Of a stretch of DNA of 64,000 nucleotides, positions 11,629 through 25,327 are shown piece by piece. The notes beneath the pieces are model-generated. The model searched no databases. It was not told the origin of the DNA and saw only the letters and a program-made list of their open reading frames with translations. A program made the position numbers and the translations under genes. Within the stretch, counting starts at the first letter, position 1; the number at the start of each line of letters is the position of its first letter. The stretch comes from Epiperipatus broadwayi. Its lineage: Eukaryota > Onychophora > Udeonychophora > Euonychophora > Peripatidae. The stretch covers positions 12,192,348-12,256,347 of the forward strand of contig JAQFVV010006203.1 in NCBI GenBank assembly GCA_028023455.1, given 5' to 3'.

Positions 11629-11974
11629 ATAATATCTACTTAGTTGATTTTGTATGTTTATTTCTAAAATTTTGTTTTAATTACTATTAATTTTTTACTA
11701 TTACATTTTATTCAACTTGTGCTCTTCTAAATAAATATCTTTCACTTGTATTTAGTTTATTTACATATTCTGTTTAATTATTATTATTATTATTATGTTT
11801 TATAAACTTTTAAAAACTGCAATAATTATGTTGTTTATATTTTGATTTAATAACTGTATGGCACGCCAATCATTCAATAAATATTTTTTGGAAATTTTTG
11901 GCACGCATACATAAAAAGGTGTGCCACCACTGGTCTACTTTATTAAGTAATCTTTATTTCCTATTTCATTGGGG

Positions 11975-11999
11975 TTTTTTTTTTTTTTGGGGGGGGGGG
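11975..11999. repeat. Poly(T)-poly(G) homopolymer junction
   Basis: A run of 14 T is followed directly by 11 G, just downstream of the hAT right end. The sequence between here and 12340 is otherwise AT-rich with nothing recognised. Confidence 0.9.
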
Positions 12000-12339
12000 T
12001 ATTCGGTATTTTAAAAAGCTGTATTTTTGCTAATGTTACCGTGAATGATGTAGTAATGCAGAATTTTATATACTATTATAAAACTTCTATATATAAATGA
12101 CATATTTTCCATGTTTATGTATGATTTATAATGCTAATATACTGATATTTTGTTTGAGTTACATTGCCATCAACTGGATAATAAACGTTATAAAAACGAT
12201 TGTAGAAATGTTTGTCAATATTGATGTGTAATAAGGCATCTATCAATAGAAAACAGGTGTTGAAAAATTTCAAAATAAAATGATAAACCAATAAAAATCA
12301 GAATCTATTCAGAATATTGTTTTAAAAAATATGTTACAT

Positions 12340-13030
12340 GTATCATCATGTTTGTTGATAAAATCTGTCCTCTTGAAGATTTCAATGGCTTCTGTGATCT
12401 TACGTTTCTGGAGAATGACATACCTGGATATGATCCTAGTGCTATAGAAATACATATTACAAGTCATATCCATTGCATAGAGTCAGCATTCTAATAATAA
12501 TGAGTGTTATTTTCCTATGTCAGAATGTTAATCTCTTCTAGTGCTGATGGGATGACTGTTCATATCCACATAAGAAATTCCACAAACGTCATATAAAGTT
12601 TCAATATTCCATGGGCCTTAAGAGAGATTGAGTCCTTTCACTAGGATAGAATGTTACTAATTTTTTGATAACTAGTATATTCTGTTTTTAATATTATAGC
12701 ATTTTAGAATATGTCCACTATTGTCTGTAGTTCCTTTTATATAAAGAGTACCAACTCTAATAATTGTTTCTTCATCCTTTGGCTTTTTATTAAGATTATT
12801 TTGGCATTAATTAAGCTTGGCTTAGCTAACATGACATTACTTACATGATTTATTTTTTCCAGATATGGTTTCTCTGAAAGGTTAACTAAAGAGTTTTGGC
12901 AACAGAAAAGATCTGAACTGGATGATGGAATGAAAATTGCAGTATTTGTCTGTTGTGTAGTTTTTCTAAAAATTGAAAAGGTAAAAGTTTCTTGATGACA
13001 AATACATAAAGAAAAATAAATTTTCAACAG
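12340..13030 (-). mobile_element. Penelope-like element fragment (GIY-YIG region), degraded
   Basis: Minus-strand translation across several stops gives, in order, a FIKGTTD-like linker (about 12740), then TLYDVCGISYVD and HPISTRRD (about 12600-12530), a degraded GIY-YIG domain, then ILQKRKITEAIEIFKR (about 12400), the conserved C-terminus of Penelope-like elements. The open piece 13027-12737 belongs to the upstream linker or is partly non-coding. The element is heavily mutated, with no reverse transcriptase visible. Confidence 0.6.
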
Positions 13031-14519
13031 TCCCTATTTCCATTTTGAATTTAATATGAGGATGGATATTGTTTATATACAAAAATAAATCATATAATTT
13101 ATCTTTACTATGTTGCCTTATAATAAACATATTACATATGTATATCTGATGCAAACATGAGGTTTTAAAGATGCTGTTGTAAAGCATGAATTTTCATGCA
13201 TTCCTTAAACAAATCAGTTAATATCCTTGAAATTCGCAAGCCATTGAAGTACCAACATATGCTTATAATATTAATTATTATACATGGAATGTGTTTGAAA
13301 GACTTTATCCATGATCTGGTAAATTGCAATGTTGGGAAGTGACATGTAAAGATTTGTCAAATGAATTAATTGTAAATAAAGAAATGACATATAAGAATAT
13401 ATTTGTATCAACTATTACCATTTATCAAATAGAGAAGTAAAAAGTATAGGGTTTTTTTTCATATCTACATCCACTTTGTAATATACATTACCTAGATGAT
13501 GGCCAGTGTGGTCCAGCTGAAATTCTGGTATGTTGACGTTATAAATCTTACAATGATGAATCAGTTAATATGTAAAGCAGAGCTGATAAGAGGACTTACT
13601 TGAATTTACTTCTGTGAAATTTTTATTATATTGGTTCTTTAATCAGAGATTGTCTGTCATGTATAATCTACATCATTTTTACAATGTGCTTAATAATAAG
13701 AATTTCACTTCTATAATTTATATATTATATGTTTCAGCTCTTTAACATAATACATTACATAACTGATTATATATATCTTGTTGATATTTAAAAAAAAAAC
13801 CAGCAAAAAAAATATACTTAGTGATATAAAAAAATTTATGAATGTAATGATAATGTAGTTAATTTTATTACTATTAACAATATAATAAAATTAATAATAA
13901 TTTATTATATAGTTTGATATTTTTCAACATCAAATATTTTTATTATGTTTATCTCAAAGTAATTGTTATTAATTGTCATTTGTGATATGTTGCTAAAGTT
14001 CCTGCACCTACTTTTGCTTATAATTTGATTTACCAGAATAGTACAATTTTAATTTCTTCTAGTTAACTCTATTGTCGAAAATCATAACTTGGATTAAAGA
14101 GTTAACAGTTTTGGCAAACGTGCTTGAACTTGTCATCTTAATTGAAAACATATACATTCTAATGTTTTAATTTTGTGATTAAATCACAAAGAAGTTGAGA
14201 AATCCATGAAATTTTGAGGCATAAAAAGTTTTTTTAAATCTAGAATGGTGATAGAATTATGAATTTCTTATCAAACAATTAATATATTACAAGATGATAA
14301 TAATCATTAGAAAGTTGTGTCCAAGTTTTATATTTGTAGATGAAAGTGGGATATGGATAAATAGTGAAAGATGATGGGATTCTGATTTGAGCCTCCAGAT
14401 GCTAATTCAGCATAAATTCATCTTGGTAAGAATCCTTTCCATTTTTGCTGATGAAATTGTTTTCTTTATATGTTTGTTTAAAAATATATTGACATAACAA
14501 AATTTGTACAGATGAATAC
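13031..14519. other. AT-rich stretch with no recognised feature
   Basis: No gene or repeat boundary is recognised. Parts may belong to the flanking Penelope and LINE remnants but carry no readable motif. Confidence 0.4.
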
Positions 14520-15735
14520 TAAATACACTTTGCTAATGTTGGCTCAAATTCACTGCTGGTATTGGCTTCTTCCAAGGCTAGGATGTCCTAGATCTGGTAG
14601 ATGTATGGCAGAGCCATTAACTGCACTAACAGGTTGATGTACAAGTGGTATTCCATTTTGTTGGTATTGTCCACCCCTTTCCAGGTTGGCTCTATAATGC
14701 TGACATATCAGAACTGGTATCCATGTGGTGTGAAATCATTGCCTCCTAGCAGGATCCAGCATGTTGCATCATAGACTACTTCATTTACAATACACTATAA
14801 TGTGGATATGTCAGGTCCAATGTTCATGTAGAGTCTGTGAGCCATACTAGCAGGTTCCATGTATTTGTAAACAAGAATCTAGAGGATAATATCTTGTTCT
14901 TGTTCTGAAGAACTTCAAGCTTATTGAAAAATATAGCATTGGGGTCTGATGTTGGTTGTGTAAACTTTGTCCTGCATCTTGTGTACCAAAAGGTGTATGT
15001 CAGAAAGGTAGATAACCTGATAACCATAAAGTCTTCAGAGGAGAGACAACCTCTGATGTCCAGGATTTTATCCACTGCAGTGTTGAGATATGACACCTCT
15101 AATACTGTTATAGCCTGGACATATATTTATCAGATGATTAAAGGTCTCCTCTCCTCTAGAGCAGGCATGACAGATTGGGTCTATTTTATTTAGAAACCGC
15201 TTGAAGTGTAAGAATGTATTAGTTGGCATGGAGCCCATATTAACCTTGATCAGATAATCCAAAAGTTTGGGCTCCAGTAGCAGAGATTTAAATATTATGG
15301 TAATTCTATGATTGCTGCAACATAGCTGTATTTTCATGATTCAGCAGGCGATGTGCCTGCTAGATGCTAATTTTATTATTAAACCCTGCCGTTGAGTGCC
15401 CAATGTATAGAAATTGTTGCTTAATAATGGTGTCAAGCCATGCGTCTTTACTGGGGGGAGGCCTGTCAGTAGGTATTACAATCTCTATGACAGCTGATAG
15501 AGAGAATTTTTTACGGAGGTTTACTAAAAGCAAATGACCTTTTTGGAAATTAATTGCTTGTATTGAATGGAGACCCATACCATTCTGTCTCCTGTGAAAC
15601 TGAAATCTGCAGATGCTGATTGCAGTGGTCCATTCTCTCCACAAGAGCTGACCGCAGAGCCTTTGAATTTGTAAGCTGAATGATTTGGTAACTGTCATTA
15701 TATGTTTGTATGAAGTGTGAAAGTACTAAATACAA
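14520..15735 (-). pseudogene. LINE ORF2 C-terminal remnant
   Basis: On the minus strand, two open pieces (15698-15360 and 15337-15068) and a third (15096-14824) form the post-reverse-transcriptase part of a non-LTR retrotransposon. The first holds QRLCGQLLWR and GMGLHSIQA, a thumb or linker pattern. The second has NMGSMPTNTFLHFKRF followed by CHACSRGEETFNHLINICP, the cysteine-histidine motif C-x2-C-x8-H-x4-C typical of ORF2 C-termini in several LINE clades. The frame changes near 15350. The catalytic reverse transcriptase is absent, so this is a 5'-truncated, decayed copy lying about 150 bases beyond the last P450 exon. Confidence 0.65.
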
Positions 15736-15851
15736 GTTTTAAACAATATGAATAATTAACTGGAGGGAAAAAAATAGAATTAATTATTTATTTGATTTTG
15801 AAATTTATCTGGATAAATTTAAATATATATTACATTAATGAAAAATTAGCA

Positions 15852-15857
15852 TTTATT
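15852..15857 (-). promoter_or_regulatory. Candidate polyadenylation signal of the P450 gene
   Basis: AATAAA on the minus strand, about 30 bases beyond the P450 stop codon. It is the closest canonical signal. AT-rich context makes chance matches common. Confidence 0.4.
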
Positions 15858-15887
15858 TTTCCAAAATAATTGTTAAATGTAAATAGT

Positions 15888-16069
15888 TTATCTAGCGATG
15901 GCACAGACTTCAAAAGTCAAAGGTCGCAAAACGCTTCCTTCCACACAAGCTGTCATTGGCGGAAGATAACCGCCAGGAGGCGGTGTAAATCTGTAGCGCT
16001 GAAACAAATTTACAAAAAAGAGAAAAAGTGTCATCTTCGCCAAACTTTCTCCAAGACATATTCGATTTC
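15888..16069 (-). CDS. P450 exon 4: haem-binding loop and C-terminus
   Basis: Acceptor AG at 16071-16070 follows a long pyrimidine run. The first two bases complete a Gly codon begun in exon 3, giving the haem signature FSIGNRICLGE, with the Cys that ligates iron. The L helix ESLAKMTLF and the C-terminal beta region follow (RYRFTPPPGG), as in CYP2 enzymes. The stop is at 15890-15888. The joined haem loop agrees with F-x2-G-x-R-x-C-x-G, which strongly supports linking this exon to exon 3, 27 kb away. Confidence 0.9.
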
Positions 16070-16071
16070 CT

Positions 16072-18090
<2,019 letters not shown>

Positions 18091-18347
18091 AATAACAATA
18101 AAAATAATAAATGTAATGGTAATTAACTATTATATACAATCTTTCAATCTGCAGAAGTACTTTCAGTTAATTCCTTAACCCTCCTCATCTACTGTTAAAT
18201 TCAAAAACATGATAATGTTTGCTTCCATTATGTTTTTTGAATTTAGTGGCAGTTGAGGAGGGTTAAAGAATTAACCAAAAGTAGTTCTGTGGGCAAGACT
18301 GTATATAATAGTTAATTACAGTTATATTTATCATTTTTATTGTTATA
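18091..18347. mobile_element. Fold-back MITE
   Basis: Arms of about 120 bases are inverted copies. TAATTAACTATTATATAC (18120-18137) is matched by its complement near 18301-18318, and CCTTAACCCTCCTC (18174-18187) by GAGGAGGGTTAA (18255-18266) with further pairing inward. There is no coding sequence. It lies in P450 intron 3, about 100 bases from a solo-LTR-like repeat. Confidence 0.7.
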
Positions 18348-18450
18348 TTTATATATAATAATATTATATTTCAATGTCTATATTTCTTCAAATCAACATA
18401 TGTAATTTTATAATTGAATATTTATAAATACAGTAATTATTTATATATAT

Positions 18451-20475
18451 TATAACGGTCCAATGGAATGGAGTCTTACTGTATCTGCCATACAGAGTGC
18501 CACTAGGCTACTTGAGGCAGATACGTAAGTTAAGATTCACATTTTACATGTTTTATTCAGACCATCAGCCGATGCCACTAGCTCAGTGAGATGCAGAGAT
18601 TTATAAAATATAAATTCTTATTAAAAAATGTTTTCAATATTAAAATAAAAAAAAAAAATAAAAAAAGCCACTGCCAGTAATTAACACACAAACATTTATT
18701 AACGCACATATAAATAAAATTGAGGAACAAAAATTATTTTAGGTTTTAATATCAATTTTTAAATTTGGCTTTTTAGTTTGAACAATCCGCACAGATTTGT
18801 TTAATAATATTTTTAAGAGTGTCAAGTATGAATAAACTACATAGATTGCATTTGAAAAGAAAATATTCTATCTCTTATTTAACCTTAGGCCAAACGTTCG
18901 CAGTCAAACCGACGTCAATCCATCTGATACATTGATGTATTCAATGCAGCATGAAATACGACAGCACAAATACCATACTATCAGGAATGTACATCTGAAC
19001 AGCATGGTTAATAGAAGACATTGACTCTCATCCAGACAGGAATTCTACATCTGTCTGGCAAGAAGAACAATAAAAAAACTCCATAGGAAGGGACTGCATT
19101 TCCCGTCTTACTATCCCCTTCCATAGGCAAAAAGGTGTGTGTGACATATAATGCGATCCTGCAAGTAGCGGACCTCATACTACATTTACTAATTACACTG
19201 ATATATCCAATCCATTGACCCAATCTAACTATGAAACAAATAGCCTAAGATTTACCCTCCCTTAAACTAACATAACTTTGTGAATCTATGCAACCATTCA
19301 TGCCCGACTTAAATTTAACATTTATATAAGTTCGCATAGATGAATTTTATAAAAATTTGTTTTATAATGTTGAGTATAGATCAGCCACATAGATTACATG
19401 GTTAAAAACATTTCAAAATAAACATAAATGATCAAAATATAAAGTCATTGATGGAATTGCAGAGGAAAATTTACAAGAAACCCAATGGCATTCATCATAA
19501 GATGCCACATTGACACCAATAACTTAAAAGACATCTGAATAAATACATTTTAGACACTCAATGTAAGGTATCATTATTTACCAAATGTCTATATATTTTA
19601 ATCAAATATGAAAACAAAAACAATTAAATGTTAAAGAATCTATGCAAGCGTCTATACCCAACTTAAATTTAATGCATTTAAATAATTTATACAATAAATA
19701 TTAATAAATAAATAAAAATGGAAATGATTTTTTTTTTTAGCAAACTCAAATGTATAAATTTAAACATTAATAATTGATTTGAAAGTTAAAAGTCAGATAA
19801 AAGTTCATTTTAAAATTTAGGTTAGCTGAATATTAAAAAGCTTATCAAATCTTTAAAGTTCTTAATTATTTTTAGTAAAATTTTTCCATTTATATCTTAC
19901 AGTAGAAGAGCTCTTGGTTCCTGGTGTCAATTCCCATGAAGTCTTTATTTGAAGACCAGTCTATCTGAAGGTGGCCTTAGCTGGTTCAATCCTGGTATTA
20001 CAGTCATTTCATTTGAAATAAGTGAGAGAGGGTGACAAGTGCATCTTATTGCCCTTCTCCCAAAATCAAGCTGGCACTGTTTTTAATTTCAATATTTTTC
20101 CTTTTATACTGATCATCTGGATTTACTGAACAATGGTTTCCTGTTCCAAATTTTTGTTACAGTCTGAGCCTTCATTGCTGCTTCTATTGGACATCTAATT
20201 TATTTTTGTTCTCTTATCTATATTTCATCTGACTTTTTTTTATACAAGAGCCCCAAGGGCTAGTTTGCTTTTTGTTTCATTTATAAAACAATCATTTCCA
20301 TTTACTAAAATATTTTATCTTTAGATCTTGTACTTTTTTATTAATACTTTTAAAGTTTTGCATCTGTGCGAATATATATACGTTTGACAACTCTTTCAGT
20401 TTTATTTTTATTTATGAACTTAAGTTTTTATTCTAATTTTAAATTAATGTAACAGCATATTATATATCCGTTACA
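18451..20475 (-). repeat. Solo-LTR-like repeat, TGTAAC family, full length
   Basis: A 2025-base unit bounded by TATAACGG at the left and CCGTTACA at the right, with ATAT directly outside both ends (18447-18450 and 20476-20479). Read on the minus strand it starts TGTAACGG and has the family hairpin (arms 20470-20475 and 20449-20454). Internal blocks match the copies at 1-782, 48536-50081 and 50824-53032. No substantial reading frame is seen. The best explanation is a solo LTR left by recombination between LTRs, or a non-autonomous element. It could also be a large terminal-inverted-repeat element. Confidence 0.65.
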
Positions 20476-20479
20476 ATAT

Positions 20480-21600
20480 ATATGTAAAGTTATCCACTTA
20501 GGAGTGCCTTTTGACCAACCTCATAGTCTTTGTCAACTAACACTTTGCAAGGCTAACCATCCCAAAATTCTGTGATCTTAACATTTGCTGCCTGTCTGTT
20601 AATTAAGTCTTGTTTGTATTTGTATATTAGTATAGCTTCCTTTATTTTCCTTTTGTTATTTTTTTCAACTTACAATATTTTTATATTATTATAATTGAAG
20701 TTAAAACCATAAATACATGACTTACTATGGTCGTAAAAAATGGATGCAGAAACATTATTATTTACTTTGAAGTTTTGTTTATTTTCTGAACTTTTTTTAA
20801 TAACAGCAAGTGCTCTTTAGGTTTTTTCTAACATATATCTTGATTTCCCTATATATACACTACCACAGCTACATATCCATTTATAAATGACACAATTTTT
20901 ATTTATAAATGAGGTTTTATCTTTAGAGTTATTTATTAATTTGTTTAATGTAGGAGGTGCATAAAATGTGATGTTACATATACCTTTATAAATTTTCCTT
21001 ATAAAATTTACTTAATCATTCAAAATATATGGTATTGATAACCATATTTTTATTAGCAGGAGAATCAATATTATTATTAATACTTTTATTCTTATATTTT
21101 GTATTAAAATTTTTAATAACATTATATATATATGATTATAATTGTAGCCAACATTTAACCATTCATTTGAACACATTTCAATATTTTTTGCTTTATCCGA
21201 TGAATATTTACAAAGACTATTATTTCTAAATAAGAAGGACTCTAAACCTATCATTTTATGTGACTCTAAACCTGTCATTTTATGTGACATTGGCACTCTT
21301 GATTTATATGGAATATAACCACTTTTTACCATTGGTTTAATGCTCACACAGTAATCCAGCTTACATTGATTTCTAGTTATTTTAAGATCAAGAAACTAAA
21401 TGCACATTGAATTTTCATCTGTTTTATCCATTTTAAGACATTTAAATGATTTAATTCTTTAAACAACTCTTTAATTGTATTTGGCTTGCTGCATACAAAA
21501 ACATCGACATATTGATAATATACAGTAATATTTTTGATATCATTTTATGTCGATATGTAGTTGTATTTTTATATTGGACTATTTCCATCATCTAATATGA
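20480..21600 (-). mobile_element. Penelope-like element fragment (RT end and GIY-YIG)
   Basis: Minus-strand translation gives a reverse transcriptase motif C remnant YQYVDVFV (about 21520; the second catalytic Asp is replaced by Val), then SIKPMVKSGYIPYKSRVP (about 21340) and a linker. After frame breaks, CVIYKWICSCGSVYIGKS (about 20900) is a clear GIY-YIG motif, followed by RKIKEAILIYKYKQDLINRQ (about 20650). The order matches Penelope-like elements. The copy is truncated upstream and full of stops. It is a second subfamily, different in wording from the copy at 4.4-5.2 kb. Confidence 0.75.
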
Positions 21601-21616
21601 ATATTGAATGTTTTTA

Positions 21617-21840
21617 GAAAAATGTAACTTTATTTAAATATTCCAAATACATTCAACTGTTAGTAATAGCACATCAAATAGGTTAGTATATGCACAATAT
21701 TTCAAGGGGTATTATTTTCCCCTCTTCAGATATTTCTGACTTGACCAGTGACATTACTAGCATGGGATTCGAATCTGGACACTTAGATTCTTGAGTATTG
21801 AATTTTAAGGTAATGCTCTAACCAACTGAGCCATCCTGAC
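21617..21840 (-). mobile_element. tRNA-derived SINE containing a hammerhead-like core
   Basis: On the minus strand the unit starts GTCAGGATGGCTCAGTTGG (A box) and has GATTCGAATCCC (B box, about 21764-21775), a normal RNA polymerase III internal promoter. Downstream lies a hammerhead-like core at 21729-21700, and the unit ends near 21617 with ATTTAAATAAAGTTACATTT. The anticodon arm is distorted and the body is far longer than a tRNA, so this is a SINE and not a tRNA gene. It sits between two Penelope fragments of the same strand. No clear target duplication was found. Confidence 0.7.
21695..21729 (-). ncRNA. Hammerhead-ribozyme-like core in a SINE
   Basis: Reading the minus strand: CTGAAGA (21729-21723), GGGG (21722-21719), loop, CCCC (21709-21706), TT, then GAAA (21703-21700). 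This matches the conserved CUGANGA, stem II, GAAA layout. ACG-to-ATA type changes just after it suggest decay of CpG sites in an originally better core. Stems I and III are not convincingly resolved by eye, so this is a candidate only. Confidence 0.4.
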
Positions 21841-21879
21841 AAATGCAACAGACAGTAGAAATTTCAATACTTATCTATG

Positions 21880-22370
21880 AGGTTCCTCCTGATTTCTCCA
21901 CTTTTTCCTAAGAGCATAGTTGATTAGTGGTTTCCATACATTATGTATAATCACACTGGAATTTTTTTTGCCATTGTCATGTAAGCAGCTTTTTAAAATT
22001 TTCTTCTTCATAGCATTTCTTCTCTATCCAATATTTTTGTATTTTCCCAATTGAACATATATTTATTGGCACATATATGGTTGGCTAGTATCTGTTTTTT
22101 CTCTTCTAATCATCAGCCTGTGTTCTTGCAAGTACTTTTCAATGGGACATCTGGTTTCACCAATCTTTGTTTTTCCACATTCACATGGTATTTCAGAGAT
22201 CCAGTTTTTTCTTTTCAGCATTTAGTCTTTGTAGATGTTAAAATTCTTCATAGTGTAGTATGGTTTTGAAAAGCTGTTCTGATGTTATACTGATTGCAGA
22301 TTTTCCTTAATTTGTCTGCTATTTTTGGAATGTATGGATAAACTACAGTACCAATAATTGGTTTTTTTTT
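21880..22370 (-). mobile_element. Penelope-like element fragment
   Basis: Minus-strand translation shows PIIGTVVYPYIPKIADKLRKI and QYNIRTAF (22370-22270), the conserved linker before the endonuclease. A degraded cysteine-containing GIY-YIG segment follows (HVNVEKQRLVKPDVPL, about 22190-22130) and then the C-terminal WENTKIL-type segment. Frames shift several times. It differs from the fragment at 20480-21600 and is probably a separate insertion. Confidence 0.65.
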
Positions 22371-25315
22371 CTCTCGATGGTTCTTTTTGTTGTCTATTTA
22401 ATAACCATTTTTCATAAAACAACAAAATGTGTATGCTTGTAAAATATTTAAAGTGAAATGTCCCAGTGTTAAAATAATGAGTGACATTATAATTATTAGC
22501 TTTAAGTTACAGATTAATTTTGAAATTTGACTGAGTTCATTTATACATAAATTGGCCATCATTATGATTACTGTTACATTTTGTGTATGTAGAATTTGTA
22601 ACATAAATGCAGTTGCTAAATCACTATTGAATGGTTCAAATGCCCTGAATTTACATGGTAAATTTATTCATGATTTTAATCTGATAAATTTGAAGTCAGA
22701 TCCAAAAAGTCATCTCAGAGATTAGTTAAAAAAAAACTTCTGTAATTAAGTTGGGTTATTTCAGATTTAAAGTGTACTGATTAAAATAATCGCATATTAG
22801 ATACATGTGTGTGGCTGTGCAATGAAACTAATAATATCAATAAATGTATTGCATTTGTGAGGATAGGCCATGTCTAGGATTATAACTCACATTTATTAAA
22901 GGCCAGAGATTTCTCAATCATGCATTCATGTTAGTATTACAATATGTAATTGAAAAATTAATGTTTAAAATTAATCAACATAGAACTTGGACACTACCAA
23001 TAACAGTGTTTTCTACCATGCATGTGAACTAAAAGTTTTTTATTAAAGCAATCATTCTTTTAAAATATAATTATAAAGGTAATCAAATTATACAGACAAT
23101 TGTCACAAATTCTTATGATATAGTCTGTAATGTAAGTATGTTTGAGGAATAAAACACATGCTCTCAGTTCCAAATGCTTCAGATTGGCCCATATATATAG
23201 TTTGGGTGAAAAAGATAGAATGATCCATTCTATCTTTTAAAAAGACTTTATCTTGTGCTTGGAAAGAGAGTATTTAGTATAAATAGTGTTCCAGCTGTAA
23301 AGTGCATGTGTCGTGCTTTATCTGTAAAGCGCATGTGTCTGGTTGTTTAAATAATAAGTTAATTTCTTTATAGGTAATATTGTCTGGTCTGTATATTTAT
23401 TCCATTCCCATTTCATAAGTAGTAGTATATATTCTACTTATCTATTCTCTCATCATTATCATATAGTAAAGAGAGTATTTTGAATTATATTAAAATATAT
23501 AAATAAAAAATGTGACCCTATATTTCCTAATGCTTGATGTCAGATGGGGCCTGAATCAATTAAATTAAATTTAAATATATACAAGCTAATTATTACATTA
23601 TATGTATAATTTCTGTAGAAAAAATATGCATTTCTCTGAAATTTATAATAGCAAAAGCATATGAACAGTAATGATAAAGAATGAGTGCTATCAAACGTTT
23701 ATTTATAAGATTGATTGGATTTGCTTGAAACTAAAAAATAAATAAATATTATTTACTTTATAGAAGAATTATTATTTCTGTTTGTTTAGAATAGACTTCA
23801 TTAACTTATTTATTTTTAATTTAACCCTTTGAAGAGAGAAAGAGAGAAAAACAAACAAAATTGAACCTAATAATAAATAATAAAAAATGGAAAGAAAAAT
23901 AAATCACTAAGCAAATCAATACAAACAAAGATTTTATTTAAACACTTTTAAGGAATTAGTTTGCCAATAGTCTTCATATATAAATAAGAACAAAAAATTA
24001 AGTAAAAATAATCTTGAAGATTTTCAGTGCCTAAATGTTTAGGAAAAGCTCATACTCAAATAGTAAATCGATCACTCAAATTAATAAAGTCTCGTATAAT
24101 CCTAGAAAACTCTTTAAGATAAAATAATAATATTTCGATTTTACAAATAAACACGTTACAGATAATGTAATAAAATCTTTCCAAAAGTCAACACTCTTAG
24201 CGACCACACTCTGCATTTGCTACCCCCCCCCCCGATATTCACAATTAAATTATGAGCCCAAGTTTCGAAAATGATAAAATTTATATGGTTATAAAATGAT
24301 ACTTCATACAATATGATGAAGTGTTTATGGGATGACTACTTTACAGAATACAATTATATTCGTTATACTTGAAATACATAAGTGTATTTTTATAATTTCA
24401 AGCAGCAATCTATAAGATATCGTTCTTATAAACGATCTGGAAATTTTTAGGCCATCAGCTAATAGAATGTTGCATTTATGGAATAATATAGAAGTATAAA
24501 ATTAAAGCTAAAGATATTTGTTTTCAAATAAATTAACATCAGACTTCAAATATTACACACAAGTTTTTATAAATAGTTATGATTGATATTTAAATAAAAA
24601 CTGATGTTTTTATTTTACTTTTAACAGTATGTTTGGTTACCAAGGCTAGGATTGACTTTTGTTTTGTAATCACTCAAACATAGATAATATTTTCATTTGT
24701 TTTACTGCAGCCATGAATAGGCTATCATGCTTGTAACAATATAAAGGATGTTACTAGGTTGAAGTAGCTTCTTTGCAGTCTTGCAATCAAGTTATAATAT
24801 TTTTTATTATTTCAATCATTTATGACTTGAAGATGATTACCTCTGTCAGTAATATAATCCACAATGAAAATAATTTCCTGTTTATATAATAACAAAATTT
24901 AATGATTACCAAAATCAGTAATAATAAAAATATTTAGAGTTTATACTTTTATTTGGCTACAGGATGCATATCCAATGCAAAAATTAATTTTGCTGTAATT
25001 GGTTAATAATACCATTGGCTAATTTAATTTTTAACTGATATATAATTGGCTAGATAGTGATTAGTCAAGTTAATTTCAAATCTAAAGTCAAGTTCTGTGA
25101 TTACATAAAAATAGATAGTTAAAATTAAGATTACAACATTTTCCCTCTGGATGAACTGTTCGAGTTGTAACATAATATTCAAAATATCATCATCTAGTGC
25201 TACTTTTCACTGAGACTGTACTTTTATCAATTCAGTTATCTTTTTTGTAGTGTAATAGTAACTTACAATCTTGTTAAGCACACTTGTTTATATGCAATAT
25301 TAAAACATATACTTA
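22371..25315. other. P450 intron 3, feature-poor AT-rich stretch
   Basis: No gene or repeat boundary is recognised. A run of C lies at about 24221-24233. Confidence 0.5.
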
Positions 25316-25327
25316 AAAAGTATAATT

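Larger units (their letters stand above)
9215..11932 (+). mobile_element. Decayed hAT-superfamily DNA transposon
   Basis: The left end (9215 onward) has TAATGGCGAACCTATGACAC followed by TGCCAGAGACGGCAC. The right end (11898-11932) has TTTTTGGCACGCATAC and ends GTGCCACCACTG. These are complementary in the pattern of hAT ends that begin CAGTGGTGGCGAACC. Between them lies a degraded hAT transposase on the plus strand. A SINE is nested at 9537-9640. I could not confirm an 8-base target duplication: the flanks CCAACTTT and GTCTACTT are only weakly alike. Confidence 0.8.

Noticed and set aside
19008-19223. Short frames within the TGTAAC-family repeats (also 49080-49262 and 51925-52233)
   Set aside because: The frames are not conserved among the copies of the repeat.
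21740-21840. True tRNA gene on the minus strand
   Set aside because: A and B boxes are present, but the anticodon arm does not fold normally and the unit continues far past the acceptor position.
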